64,000 bases of DNA from VRUE01 sp963712595 (GCA_963712595.1 CAVQIM010000001.1:1054001-1118000), one strand, 5' to 3'; positions 8,374 to 17,132 are shown, counted from the stretch's first letter. The notes: a model not told the origin generated them from the sequence alone. A program made the numbers and translations.

Positions 8374-8580
8374 GAGGGATTGGCGAAACGGGTTCGCGGC
8401 CGGCGAGCGCCAGGCCAAGCGACACACGCATCCGACATTCACCCCACCCCAGTGTGGTCAATGTCGGATGCGCCGTCCGAGCGGCCCGCTCGGTGCACCT
8501 CTCTAACCCGGATCGACGAGGACGCCGTATCGCGCAGCGCGCCGCCGCTGGACGCGTGCGGGTTTCGCCAATCCCTCCTA
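8371..8580. repeat. 210-bp element bounded by a perfect 19-bp inverted repeat
   Basis: TAGGAGGGATTGGCGAAAC at 8371-8389 is exactly inverted at 8562-8580. The left arm begins with the stop codon of the oxidase gene; the right arm ends 10 bases before the stop of the convergent permease gene. Inside lie at least one strong hairpin (8427-8472) and a near-palindrome around 8477-8493. No open reading frame of note and no obvious target-site duplication are seen. It could be a MITE-like element or a folded bidirectional terminator. Confidence 0.75.
8427..8472. terminator. Hairpin, member of a repeated palindrome family
   Basis: CGCATCCGACATT (8427-8439) pairs perfectly with 8460-8472 around a 20-base loop. 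There is no T-run on either side. Read on the minus strand, it shares CGCATCCGACWTTGACCACAC with the hairpin at 14934-14974. Both lie between convergent genes, which fits a bidirectional terminator. Confidence 0.65.
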
Positions 8581-8590
8581 GACCCGGGCC

Positions 8591-9463
8591 TCAGAGGTCG
8601 CGGCGGGAGAAGGCCAGCGCCGCGATCGCCAGCACTCCCGCCATATAGGCGAAGGCCCAGGCGATCAGCCCGGGACCGGCGGGCTCGGAGCCGCCGAACG
8701 GCCCCAGCTGGAGCACGACGCCGGTCAGCCCCGAGGTGCTCGAGATCAGGGCATGGAGGCCCGCCGCGTAGAGGCCCTCGAAGGGGAGCGCCCAGCTGGC
8801 GACACGACCGATCGTGTGCAGCGAGCCAGAGTCGATCGCGTTGCCGATCTGGGCCAGCAGCCCGGCGGTGAGCCCGGCGCCGAAGATCATGAAGACGACG
8901 ATCCCCTGCGCGGTGACGGTGAGCAGGGTCGATGCCAGCAGCGAGAGCGCGGCGATGATCGCCACGCCGAGGGCGAGCGCCAGCGCCGGCCCGAGTAGGT
9001 GATCCGGCGACCAGTGGCCGGTGGCCCGGGTGATCCCCCAGGCCACGAGGTAGACGACGATCGCGTAGGAGGCCGAGAGCAATGCGGCGCCGGCGAAGCG
9101 CGCCAGCAGCATCGTCGTGCGGCCGATCGGGCGAACGACGATCGGCTGCAACAGCCCCGTCTCCGCATCGCCGCGGACCGCGCCGAGGGTGAGGAAGACG
9201 GCCAGCACGGCGCCGAGGAAGAGGGACGCGAACATCGCCATGCCGAAGATCGTGGCGCCGGTGAACGCCTTCGGATCGAGGATCCTCGGTTCCCCGACGG
9301 CGAATTCGCGCGCGTCGCGGAAGGCGAAGTGGGCACCGACGGCGTAGAGCGCGAGGAAGCCCAGCGTCAGCACCAGGACCGCGAGGAAGACCCGCTTGCG
9401 GACGCCCTCCTGGATCGAGAGCCCGATCACCGTGACGGCCGAGCGCAGTGGCGAAGGGGTCAT
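8591..9463 (-). CDS. ABC-2 type transporter permease
   Basis: A 290-residue membrane protein with about six transmembrane segments, typical of ABC-2 permeases such as NosY-like exporters ('RDAREFAVGEPRIL' external loop; 'LRPIGRTTMLLARFAG'-like cytosolic region, here 'VVRPIGRTTMLLARFAGAAL'). ATG at 9463 overlaps the TGA of the ATPase gene by 4 bases, so the two are coupled. Together they form an exporter or a lipid/antibiotic efflux or copper-maturation-type transporter; substrate is unknown. The gene ends beside the 8371-8580 repeat. Confidence 0.88.
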   Translation of the reverse strand: MTPSPLRSAVTVIGLSIQEGVRKRVFLAVLVLTLGFLALYAVGAHFAFRDAREFAVGEPRILDPKAFTGATIFGMAMFASLFLGAVLAVFLTLGAVRGDAETGLLQPIVVRPIGRTTMLLARFAGAALLSASYAIVVYLVAWGITRATGHWSPDHLLGPALALALGVAIIAALSLLASTLLTVTAQGIVVFMIFGAGLTAGLLAQIGNAIDSGSLHTIGRVASWALPFEGLYAAGLHALISSTSGLTGVVLQLGPFGGSEPAGPGLIAWAFAYMAGVLAIAALAFSRRDL

Positions 9464-10305
9464 CCGGTCTGCCCCCCGACGGCCTCGAGATAGACCTCCT
9501 CGAGCGAGCTGTGCCGAACCTCGACCCGGTAGACCCGCTCGCCCGCGGCAACCAGCTCGCCGACGATGCGCGGCGCGTCCTCGCGGGTGGCGCCCTCGTA
9601 GACCCTGACCCCGGACTCGGTCTCGACCTCGACCCCGCCGGGGCCGGAGAGCTCCTCTGGCCGGCCGGCCTTGACCAGCCTGCCGCGGGCGATGATCGCG
9701 ACCCGGTCGCAGACGAGCTCGACCTCGCTCAGCAGGTGGGAGTTGAGCAGGACCGCGACGCCGCGGCGGCGCAGCTCCTCGAGCAGGCCGCGGACGATGC
9801 GGCGCCCAACCGGATCGAGGGCGCTGGTCGGCTCGTCGAGGAGGAGCAGCCGCGGCGAGCCGACCAGGGCCTGGGCGATCCCCAGCCGCTGCTGCATCCC
9901 CTTCGACATCGCCTCCACCCGCTTGCCGGCGGCGTCGTCGAGACCAACCAGCCCGAGCAGCTCCTCCCGCTCGGCGGCGCCGCCGGGGGAGCCGCCGAGC
10001 CGCTGGTGCAGCCTCAGCAGCTCGTCGGCGGAGCACCAGCCGGGAAAGCGGAACAGCTCCGCCAGGTAGCCGAGCGCCGCCCGCGCCGGCGGCGAGCCAG
10101 CCGGCACGCCGAGCACGTCGGCGCGGCCCTGGCTCGGCCTGACCAGGCCGCAGGCGATCTTCGTCAGCGTCGACTTGCCGGCCCCGTTCGGGCCCAGCAG
10201 GCCGACCAGCTCCCCCGCCCCGACCTCAAGGTCGACCCCCGCCAGTGCCTCCTGCCCCCGGTAGCTCTTGCGCAGCCCGGAGATCGCGAGCACCGGAGCG
10301 TCCAT
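9460..10305 (-). CDS. ABC transporter ATP-binding protein
   Basis: A 281-residue ATPase with Walker A 'GPNGAGKST' near residue 40, signature region 'MSKGMQQRLGIAQAL', Walker B 'LLLLDEPTSALDP' and the switch His in 'NSHLLSEVE'. The C-terminal 60 residues form a small extra domain often seen in ABC-2 exporters. It pairs with the permease immediately downstream (4-base overlap), and its ATG shares one base with the metG stop (TGATG). Substrate is unknown; sequence pattern is closest to the CcmA/NosF-like group of exporters. Confidence 0.92.
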   Translation of the reverse strand: MDAPVLAISGLRKSYRGQEALAGVDLEVGAGELVGLLGPNGAGKSTLTKIACGLVRPSQGRADVLGVPAGSPPARAALGYLAELFRFPGWCSADELLRLHQRLGGSPGGAAEREELLGLVGLDDAAGKRVEAMSKGMQQRLGIAQALVGSPRLLLLDEPTSALDPVGRRIVRGLLEELRRRGVAVLLNSHLLSEVELVCDRVAIIARGRLVKAGRPEELSGPGGVEVETESGVRVYEGATREDAPRIVGELVAAGERVYRVEVRHSSLEEVYLEAVGGQTG

Positions 10306-11810
10306 CAGGTCGGCGGCTCGATCTTGGGGAAGAGAGCCGGGATTCGCTCGACGCCTTGACCGCCCGGCCGCGAGCCCAGCTCGGCCAGCTCACGACCGCC
10401 TTCGGCCAGTGCGGCAAGCAGCGTCTCGCTGCTGCGAGGTAGGTAGGGAGCGACCAGCAGCGTCGTCACCCGGAGGCCCTCGACCAGGTTGTAGAGAACC
10501 TCGTCCAGACGCTCGGGATCGGCCTCGTCCTTCGCCAGCACCCACGGCTGCGTCTCCTCGACGAAGCGGTTGAGCCTGCGCACCAGAACCCAGACCACCT
10601 CCAGCGCCTGACTCAGCTCGGCCCGGTCGAGCAGCTCGCAGAAGCGCGGCACGACCCCTTCGAAGTCCTCGGCGAGAACGGCGTCGACCGCGGCCACCGG
10701 CACGACGCCGCCGCGGTAGCGCTCGACCATCGCCAGGATGCGGCTGGCGAGGTTGCCGAAGTCGTTGGCCAGCTCGGTCTCGTAGCGGGCCTCGAAGCCC
10801 GCGGTCGAGATCGAACCGTCCTGGCCGAAGCTGACCTCGCGGAAGCAGTAGTAGCGCAGGGCGTCGGCGCCGAAGCGCTCGATCACCTCGAACGGGTCGA
10901 GCACGTTGCCGAGCGACTTCGACATCTTCTTCTCGCCCATCAGCAGGTAGCCGTGGATCGTCATCCGCCGCGGCGGCTCGAGGTCGGCGGCCCAGAGCAG
11001 CGCCGGCCAGATCACGGCGTGGAACTTGAGGATGTCCTTGCCCAGGACGTGCAGGGCGGCGGGCCAGTAGCGCTCGGTCAGGTCCTCGCCCTCACGAGCG
11101 AAGCCGAGCGCGGTGACGTAGTTGAGCAGCGCGTCGAACCACACGTACATGCGCTGCTCCGGGTCCCAGGGCAGCTGCATCCCCCATTTCAGCTTCGGCC
11201 GCGAGAGCGAGACGTCCTCGAGGCCACCCTTGATGAAGGAGACAGCCTCGTTGCGGCGGAAGTCGGGCACGACGAAGTCCGGCCGCTCCTCGTAGAGCGC
11301 TTCGAGGCGCTCCTGGAACGCGGAGAGGCGGAAGAACCAGTTCTCCTCGCGCACGCGCTCCAGCGGGATCTCGTGAATCGCGCAGGTCTGGCCCGGCCCC
11401 AGCTCGCGCTCGGTCTTGAAGTCGGCGCAGCGCGGGCAGTACCAGCCTTCGTAGACGCCCTTGCTGACCCAGCCGTTGTCGTAGACCCGCTGCATGACCT
11501 CCGCGACCCTTTCCTTGTGACGCGGATCGGAGGTGCGGATGAAGAAGTCGTTGGTCGCGTCGATGATCGGCATCAGCGCCTCGAACTTGGCCGCGTTGCG
11601 ATCGGCAAGCTCCTGCGGCGAGATGCCCTCGCGCTCGGCCGCGGTCTCGATCGGCTCGCCGTGCTCGTCGGTGCCGGTGAGGAAGAAGACGTCCTCGCCG
11701 CGCTGGCGCATATGGCGGGCGAGCACGTCCGCCGCCAGCGTCGAGTAAGCGTGCCCGAGGTGGGGCTCGGCGTTGACGTAATAGATCGGCGTGGTGACGT
11801 AGTAGGACAC
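10305..11810 (-). CDS. metG: Methionyl-tRNA synthetase
   Basis: A 501-residue class I synthetase charging tRNA-Met. The HIGH motif is 'HLGH' in 'VNAEPHLGHAYS', and the KMSKS loop is intact in 'GEKKMSKSLGN'. The zinc knuckle region 'WYCPRCADFKTE' is present with a reduced set of cysteines, as in the shorter MetRS type. The C-terminal tRNA-binding appendix (EMAP-like) of E. coli is absent, so this is the short form. GTG at 11810 starts it. It lies between rsmI upstream and the ABC genes downstream; rsmI and metG neighbourhood is common in actinobacteria. No T-box leader is seen. Confidence 0.95.
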   Translation of the reverse strand: MSYYVTTPIYYVNAEPHLGHAYSTLAADVLARHMRQRGEDVFFLTGTDEHGEPIETAAEREGISPQELADRNAAKFEALMPIIDATNDFFIRTSDPRHKERVAEVMQRVYDNGWVSKGVYEGWYCPRCADFKTERELGPGQTCAIHEIPLERVREENWFFRLSAFQERLEALYEERPDFVVPDFRRNEAVSFIKGGLEDVSLSRPKLKWGMQLPWDPEQRMYVWFDALLNYVTALGFAREGEDLTERYWPAALHVLGKDILKFHAVIWPALLWAADLEPPRRMTIHGYLLMGEKKMSKSLGNVLDPFEVIERFGADALRYYCFREVSFGQDGSISTAGFEARYETELANDFGNLASRILAMVERYRGGVVPVAAVDAVLAEDFEGVVPRFCELLDRAELSQALEVVWVLVRRLNRFVEETQPWVLAKDEADPERLDEVLYNLVEGLRVTTLLVAPYLPRSSETLLAALAEGGRELAELGSRPGGQGVERIPALFPKIEPPT

Positions 11811-11832
11811 TGCGGGCCAGGCTAGTCGACGC

Positions 11833-12660
11833 TCAGCGGCGAGGCTCGCGGCCGGTCAGCGCCCGGTAGAGGTCGTTGGCCCGCGTGCCAGTCAGAGCGG
11901 CGACGACGCTGGCGGCCGCTCGCGGCCTCGCCCCCGACTGGACCAGGTGGCGCAGCGCGTCGACCGCGAAGCCGACGTCGCCGTCGTGATCGTCGGAGGC
12001 GGCCGGCCCGATCACCAGCACGATCTCGCCCTTGACGTCGCCGCGGAAGCGCCGCGCCAGTTCCGCCAGGGAGCCGCGCGCAACCTCCTCGTGCATCTTG
12101 GTCAGCTCGCGGCAGACAGCGGCCGGGCGGTCGGGCGCGATCGCCGCCAGCGCCGCCAGCGACTCGCCCACCCGCCGCGGCGACTCGAAGGCGACCACCG
12201 TCTCGGCCGAGCGCAGAACCCGCTCCATCTCACCGGAGCGCTTCGGCAGGAAGCCCTCGTAGCGCCAGCGATCGGTGGGCAGGCCGGAGGCGACCAGCGC
12301 CACCGGCACCACCGAGGGGCCCGGAAGCACGGTCACGTCGAGGTCGCGTTCGATGCAGCGGCGGATCAACCGAAAACCGGGGTCGGAGATCGCCGGCATC
12401 CCCGCGTCGGATACGAGCGCGACGGTCTCGCCGCGCTCGATCCGCTGTGCCAGCTCGGTCGCGCGAGCGGCTTCGTTGCCCTCGTGGTTGGAGACCAGCG
12501 GCGGCGCCGGGCGAATTCCGAGCTTGTCGAGCAGCCCCCCGGTGCGGCGGGTGTCCTCGCAGGCGATCCAGTCGGCGCTGACGAGGGCGTCGCGGACGCG
12601 GGGAGTGACGTCGTCGAGGTTGCCGATCGGCGTCGGGCAGACGATCAGAGCCCCGGGCAT
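11833..12660 (-). CDS. rsmI: 16S rRNA (cytidine(1402)-2'-O)-methyltransferase
   Basis: A 275-residue SAM-dependent methyltransferase of the RsmI family, methylating the ribose of C1402 in the 16S decoding centre. Signature stretches are 'CPTPIGNLDDVTPR', 'CEDTRRTGGLLDKLGI', 'VSDAGMPAISDPGFRLI', 'PGPSVVPVALVASGLP' and 'FESPRRVGESL'. The start ATG shares one base with the stop of the ROK kinase gene, so ROK, rsmI and metG form one run. The C-terminal region has the helix-turn-helix-like tail usual in the family. Confidence 0.95.
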   Translation of the reverse strand: MPGALIVCPTPIGNLDDVTPRVRDALVSADWIACEDTRRTGGLLDKLGIRPAPPLVSNHEGNEAARATELAQRIERGETVALVSDAGMPAISDPGFRLIRRCIERDLDVTVLPGPSVVPVALVASGLPTDRWRYEGFLPKRSGEMERVLRSAETVVAFESPRRVGESLAALAAIAPDRPAAVCRELTKMHEEVARGSLAELARRFRGDVKGEIVLVIGPAASDDHDGDVGFAVDALRHLVQSGARPRAAASVVAALTGTRANDLYRALTGREPRR

Positions 12661-13628
12661 CAGCCCGTGCCCCGCTCGTCTTCAAGCTCGATCCGCGCCA
12701 TCGCTGCGGCGCCGATCATGCCGGCGTCGCTGCCGAGCTCGGCGGCGAGGACGGGAATTCCCTTCATCGGCGGCAACGCTCGTTCCCGCAGCTCGCGCCG
12801 CGCCGGCTCGAGCAGCAGGTCGCCGGCGGCGATCACGCCGCCGCCGATGACGAAGACCTCGGGCTCGAAGATGTTGGCGAAGCTGGTCAGCGCGACGCCG
12901 AGCCGCGAGCCGACCAGGTCGAAGACCCCTCGCGCCGTGGCGTCACCGGAGAGCGCCGCCTCGGTCACCGCCTTGCCGTCGATCTGCTCGCCGTCCGCCA
13001 GCATCCTGCCGAGGACGGAGTCGGGCTCGCGCTCCGCGGCGGCCCGGCCTTCGCGGCCGATCGCGGTGCCCGAGGCGAGCGTCTCGACGCAGCCCCGACC
13101 GGGGCAATTGCCCTGACAGCGCGGCCCGTCGACCTCGATCACCGTGTGGCCGAGCTCGGCGCCGGCGCCGGTGGAACCGCGGTAGATCTCGCCGCCGAGG
13201 ATCAATCCGCCGCCGATCCCGGTGCCGATCGTCAGCATCACCGCGTTTTCGGCGCCGCGCGCGGCGCCGAAGAGATGCTCGGCCAGGGCAGCCACGGTGG
13301 CGTCGTTGTCGACGAAGACGGGCAGGCCGGTGCGCCCGCCGACGAGATCGCGGATCGGCAGGTTCTCCAGCGGCAGGTTGACCGCGGAGACGGCGATGCC
13401 CCTGTCGTGATCGATCGTCGCCGGGATGCCGAGCCCGACCGCGGACACCTCCGGGTGCACCCCCCGCGCCTCCTCGACCTCGCGCACCAGCAGCTCGACC
13501 AGCTCGTCCTCGGTCTGCCCGGTCGAGGCCTCGCGACTCTCCCAGAGCACCTTCGAATCGCTGTCGAGGACGCCGAGCAGCATCTTCGTGCCGCCCAGGT
13601 CCACCCCGATGATTTCCCCTGCACTCAC
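12660..13628 (-). CDS. ROK-family sugar kinase (glucokinase-like)
   Basis: A 322-residue ROK protein. The phosphate-binding motif is 'VDLGGTKMLLGV', the central motif is 'FVDNDATVAALAEHLFGAARG' with the catalytic Asp, 'GTGIGGGLILGG' follows, and the ROK zinc motif is 'CQGNCPGRGCVETLASG'. No DNA-binding N-terminal domain is present, so it is a kinase rather than a repressor, most likely a glucokinase. GTG at 13628 is chosen because homology begins right after it; the frame upstream overlaps the divergent LCP gene. It is coupled to rsmI by a 1-base overlap. Confidence 0.9.
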   Translation of the reverse strand: MSAGEIIGVDLGGTKMLLGVLDSDSKVLWESREASTGQTEDELVELLVREVEEARGVHPEVSAVGLGIPATIDHDRGIAVSAVNLPLENLPIRDLVGGRTGLPVFVDNDATVAALAEHLFGAARGAENAVMLTIGTGIGGGLILGGEIYRGSTGAGAELGHTVIEVDGPRCQGNCPGRGCVETLASGTAIGREGRAAAEREPDSVLGRMLADGEQIDGKAVTEAALSGDATARGVFDLVGSRLGVALTSFANIFEPEVFVIGGGVIAAGDLLLEPARRELRERALPPMKGIPVLAAELGSDAGMIGAAAMARIELEDERGTG

Positions 13629-13692
13629 GCTTGCTTCGGGGAAGGCAGGAAGCGGGCGACCGCGGGCATCGGCATCATGCCCGCAGTCTTTC

Positions 13693-14925
13693 ATGGCCGA
13701 CAATGGCGAGCAGCAGCCGTCCGGGCCGCCCGAGTACAAGGTCTACCGGTCCCGGAAAGGCCTTCTGTCGAGGCTGCGGTCCCCCGACCTCTCCGGCCTG
13801 CGAGAGCGGACTCCGCGCGCGCCGAGATGGTGGCGCCGGGACAAGGGACCGGAGCCCGAGCGGCCTGGTCCGCCGCGGCGCTGGAGCGCCAAGCGGGTGC
13901 TCAAATGGGTTGGACTGGCGGCGCTCGGCTGGATCCTGCTCAGCTTCCTCGCCTTTGCCGTGTCCGCCCAGCTGCAGGCCTTCAAGCTCTCCGGCGAAGC
14001 GAAGGACGCCCTGCATGGCAACCCGCTGCTGCTGCCGAGCGCGCAGACCATCCTCGTCCTCGGCACCGACGCCCGCCCACCTGACACCAAGGAGCCCGGC
14101 GCGGCGCCGTCGGAGAAGTGCTTCGAACAGCAGGCACACGGCGACGCCCCCCACGATGGCTGCGAACAGGGCCAGTTCCGCGCCGACACCCTGATGCTGA
14201 TCCGCGCCGGTGGAGGTGCCTTCCGCAAACTCTCGATCCCGCGCGACAGCTACGCCGAAATCCCCGGCCAGAACCCGCAGAAGATCAATGCGGCCTTCGC
14301 CTTCGGCGGGGCCGCGGCGCAGATCGAAGCGGTAGAAGGGTTCCTCGGGATCGAGATCGACCACGTCGCGATCGTCAACTTCACCGGCTTCGAAGACCTG
14401 ATCGATGCGGTCGGCGGGGTCGAGGTGGACGTCCCGCACAAGCTCTGCGCCGATATCTCAGGCGGCGCCGGCGGCGGCCAGGGCGGCGTGACCCTGCGCC
14501 TGCACAAGGGGGAGAACACGCTCGACGGGGAAAAGGCGCTGGCCTACTCGCGCGTGCGCAAGCCGAGCGAATGTCCCGGCCCAGGCCGCAGCGCCTACTC
14601 GCTCGGCTACAGCGACTTCGACCGCGAGCAGGCGCAGCAGGCCGTGATCAACGGGATCAAGGGCCGCCTCACCGATCCGCTCCGCCTCCCCTACAACTTC
14701 ATCCACGGCCCGATCATCGGCTGGGACGCGCCGAAGGCCTTCGTCAGCGACATGGGCTTCCTGACCATGCCGCAACTGGTGCTTTCCGCCGCGATCGGAG
14801 GCAGCGGCCCCACCGACGTCCTCTGCGCCGGCGCCAACTCGGGCTGCGGCGAAGGCCCGGAAGGCAGCGTCGAAGTCCCCGAGGCGGCGAGGCGGCGCGC
14901 CGTCCACCGCCTCCTCAACGGCTGA
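13693..14925 (+). CDS. LytR-CpsA-Psr (LCP) family cell-wall ligase
   Basis: A 410-residue protein with a basic, Pro-rich cytoplasmic tail of about 70 residues, one transmembrane helix (about 76-98, 'VGLAALGWILLSFLAFAVS') and an extracellular LCP domain. Key stretches are 'ILVLGTDAR', 'RADTLMLIR', 'LSIPRDSYAEIPG', 'KINAAFAFGG', 'FTGFEDLIDAVGGVEVDVP' and 'GEKALAYSRVRK', which contain the Asp and Arg residues that bind the pyrophosphate of the lipid-linked glycan. LCP enzymes attach teichoic acid or arabinogalactan-like polymers to peptidoglycan. A disulfide-like Cys pair lies in a loop near residue 140. ATG at 13693 follows the divergent kinase start by 65 bases. Confidence 0.92.
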   Translation: MADNGEQQPSGPPEYKVYRSRKGLLSRLRSPDLSGLRERTPRAPRWWRRDKGPEPERPGPPRRWSAKRVLKWVGLAALGWILLSFLAFAVSAQLQAFKLSGEAKDALHGNPLLLPSAQTILVLGTDARPPDTKEPGAAPSEKCFEQQAHGDAPHDGCEQGQFRADTLMLIRAGGGAFRKLSIPRDSYAEIPGQNPQKINAAFAFGGAAAQIEAVEGFLGIEIDHVAIVNFTGFEDLIDAVGGVEVDVPHKLCADISGGAGGGQGGVTLRLHKGENTLDGEKALAYSRVRKPSECPGPGRSAYSLGYSDFDREQAQQAVINGIKGRLTDPLRLPYNFIHGPIIGWDAPKAFVSDMGFLTMPQLVLSAAIGGSGPTDVLCAGANSGCGEGPEGSVEVPEAARRRAVHRLLNG

Positions 14926-14938
14926 CGAGTTCGCGCAT

Positions 14939-14974
14939 CCGACTTTGACCACACCAGAGGGTGGTCAAAGTCGG
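14939..14974. terminator. Bidirectional hairpin, second copy of the palindrome family
   Basis: CCGACTTTGACCAC (14939-14952) pairs perfectly with 14961-14974 around an 8-base loop. It fills the gap between the LCP stop and the TAG of the convergent FmdB-like gene (14975-14977). No T-run follows. Bases 14934-14954 match the 8.4-kb hairpin at 20 of 21 positions. Confidence 0.75.
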
Positions 14975-15289
14975 CTACTCGCTGGCGGTCGAAGCCTTCG
15001 GCTTGGAATCGCCGGAGGGCTTCGAGTCGCTCGGCTTGGAGTCCGAGGAGGAGGCGCCGTCGCCCTTCGACTCGCCGGAGCTCTCCGAAGTCGATCCGGT
15101 GCCGCCCTTCTTCTTCTTGCCGTAGTCGGTGTTGTAGAAGCCGGAGCCCTTGAAGTGGACGGCCACGGGGTGCAGCACCCGCACCGCCGGGGCGCCGCAC
15201 TCCTGGCACTCGGTCAGCGCCTCGTCGCTCATCCGCTGGATCACGTCGAAGACGTGTCCGTTCTCGCACTTGTACTCGTAAATCGGCAC
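14975..15289 (-). CDS. FmdB-type zinc ribbon protein with Ser-rich tail
   Basis: A 104-residue protein. Residues 1-50 are an FmdB/CxxC regulatory ribbon: 'PIYEYKCENGHVF' and 'CQECGAP', so the first knuckle has one Cys plus a nearby His rather than the usual two cysteines. A 'HPVAVHFKGSGFYNTDYGKKKKG' segment follows, common in actinobacterial members, then a low-complexity Ser/Asp/Lys/Pro tail. Function is unknown; FmdB was first linked to formamidase expression. GTG at 15289 is chosen because homology begins there. Its stop abuts the hairpin at 14939-14974. Confidence 0.88.
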   Translation of the reverse strand: MPIYEYKCENGHVFDVIQRMSDEALTECQECGAPAVRVLHPVAVHFKGSGFYNTDYGKKKKGGTGSTSESSGESKGDGASSSDSKPSDSKPSGDSKPKASTASE

Positions 15290-15370
15290 GGGACGCGGGA
15301 TTATCGCAGCCGGTCCGCCAAGTCCCGCACCAGGCGCTCCCAAGGTGCGCCGCCTCTATACGGTTCCGGA

Positions 15371-16759
15371 ATGGCCACAGGCGAGGAAACGCGACCCACC
15401 GAGGTCTCGATGGAGGAGATCGTCGCCCTCTGCAAGCGGCGGGGCTTCGTCTTCCCGTCCTCGGAGATCTACGGTGGCCTCGGCTCGACCTACGACTACG
15501 GGCACTACGGCGTGCTGCTGAAGAACAACGTCAAGGCCGAGTGGTGGCGGGCGATGCTGCAGGAGCGCGACGACATCGTCGCCCTCGACTCGGCGATCCT
15601 CCAACACCCGCGGGTCTGGGAGGCATCGGGCCACCTCGAGGGCTTCACCGACCCGCTGGTCCAGTGCCTCGGCAAGTGCAAGAAGCGCTGGCGCGAGGAC
15701 CACCTGCGCGAGGCGGTCGAAGCCGAAGGTGGCGACCCGAGCGCCGAGCTGCGCTGCCCGGAGTGCGGCGGCGAGCTCTCCGAGCCGCGCCAGTTCAACC
15801 TGATGTTCGAGACCCACGTCGGCCCCGTCGCCGGCGAGGGCTCGGAGGTCTATCTGCGCCCGGAGACCGCGCAGGGCATCTTCATCAACTTCAAGAACGT
15901 GCTCGGCTTCGCCCGCAAGAAGCCGCCCTTCGGCATCGCCCAGATCGGCAAGTCCTTCCGCAACGAGATCACCCCGGGCAACTTCATCTTCCGCACCCGC
16001 GAGTTCGAGCAGATGGAGATGGAGTTCTTCGTCCCGCCGGCCGACGCCGAGCGCTGGTACCGAACCTGGATCGAGGAGCGCGAGCGCTGGTACACCGAGC
16101 TCGGCATCCGCCCCGAGTTCCTGCGGGTGCGCCCGCACGACGCCGATGAGCTCTCGCACTACTCCTCGGGCACCAGCGACGTCGAGTACCTCTTCCCGAT
16201 CGGCTGGTCGGAGCTGGAGGGGATCGCCAACCGCGGCGACTTCGACCTCACCCAGCACGCCAAGTTCAGCGGCGAGAAGCTCGAGTACTTCGACCAGCAG
16301 ACGAAAGAGCGCTACGTCCCCCACGTGATCGAGCCGGCCGCCGGCGCCGACCGCGCCACCCTCGCCTTCCTCGTCGACTCCTACGACGTCGAGGAAGTGG
16401 AGGGCCGCCAGCGCACCGTGCTGCGCCTCCACCCCCGCCTTGCACCGAACAAGGTTGCGGTCCTCCCCCTCGTCTCCAAGGAGGGCATGCCGGAGAAGGC
16501 CCGGGAGATCTTCCAAGAGCTGCGGGCCCGCATGCCGGCCGAGTTCGACGAGGGCGGCTCGATCGGCAAGCGCTACCGCCGCCAAGACGAGATCGGCACC
16601 CCCTGGGGCATAACCGTCGACCACCAGACGATGGAAGACGACACCGTCACCCTCCGCGACCGCGACTCGCTGGAGCAGACCAGGCTTCCGGTCGCTGGGC
16701 TAGCGGACGACCTCGCCGCCCGCCTGGCCCAGCCCTGGCGTACCCCGAAGCTGCCCTGA
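15371..16759 (+). CDS. glyS: Glycyl-tRNA synthetase (homodimeric type)
   Basis: A 462-residue class II synthetase of the alpha-2 type found in actinobacteria and eukaryotes. It starts with 'EEIVALCKRRGFVFPSSEIYGG'; motif 2 is 'FRNEITPGNFIFRTREFEQMEMEFF', motif 3 region is 'EGIANRGDFDLTQH', and the C-terminal anticodon-binding domain begins near 'VLPLVSKEGMPEKA'. A zinc-like 'CPECGG' lies in the insertion with an upstream Cys pair. ATG at 15371 gives full length. It is divergent from the FmdB gene (81-base gap) and no glycine T-box leader is visible. It ends one base before the convergent VOC gene. Confidence 0.96.
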   Translation: MATGEETRPTEVSMEEIVALCKRRGFVFPSSEIYGGLGSTYDYGHYGVLLKNNVKAEWWRAMLQERDDIVALDSAILQHPRVWEASGHLEGFTDPLVQCLGKCKKRWREDHLREAVEAEGGDPSAELRCPECGGELSEPRQFNLMFETHVGPVAGEGSEVYLRPETAQGIFINFKNVLGFARKKPPFGIAQIGKSFRNEITPGNFIFRTREFEQMEMEFFVPPADAERWYRTWIEERERWYTELGIRPEFLRVRPHDADELSHYSSGTSDVEYLFPIGWSELEGIANRGDFDLTQHAKFSGEKLEYFDQQTKERYVPHVIEPAAGADRATLAFLVDSYDVEEVEGRQRTVLRLHPRLAPNKVAVLPLVSKEGMPEKAREIFQELRARMPAEFDEGGSIGKRYRRQDEIGTPWGITVDHQTMEDDTVTLRDRDSLEQTRLPVAGLADDLAARLAQPWRTPKLP

Positions 16760-16760
16760 G

Positions 16761-17132
16761 CTAAGAGCCACCCTCGATCAGGCCGATCACGTTGCCCTCG
16801 GGGTCCTTGAACTGGCCGAGGACCATGCGGCCCATGATCGTCTCCGGGCCCATCACTCGGATCCCACCCAGGGACTCGGCCTTGCTCAGGGCCTCCTCCA
16901 CGCTGGGCACTTCGACGTAGAAGGTGACGTGGCCCTCGTAGCCCTCGGGGCCCTGGCCGATGCCGCCGCCGAGGCCGATCCCTTCGGCGTTGCTGTTGGC
17001 TTCGCGGTCGACCAAGCCGTACTTCATCTCGTTGCTCGCATCGACGTTCCAGTCGAAGAGCTCGGCGTAGTAGCCCTGCAGCTTCTCGCCGTCCTTGGCG
17101 ACCACCTCGAAATGCACCACCGGCTGACCCAT
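16761..17132 (-). CDS. VOC-superfamily (glyoxalase-like) protein
   Basis: A 123-residue single-domain protein with the vicinal-oxygen-chelate fold pattern: 'PVVHFEVVAKDGEKLQGYYAELFDW' at the start and 'GQFKDPEGNVIGLIEG' at the end. This subgroup resembles the antibiotic-resistance/hydrolase-like 27-kDa antigen CFP30B type, but no substrate can be named. GGAG lies just ahead of the ATG at 17132; the longer open frame upstream has no homology and is rejected. Confidence 0.85.
   Translation of the reverse strand: MGQPVVHFEVVAKDGEKLQGYYAELFDWNVDASNEMKYGLVDREANSNAEGIGLGGGIGQGPEGYEGHVTFYVEVPSVEEALSKAESLGGIRVMGPETIMGRMVLGQFKDPEGNVIGLIEGGS

Noticed and set aside
15290..15370. T-box leader ahead of glyS
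   Set aside because: No T-box sequence or antiterminator could be drawn; the gap is only 81 bases.
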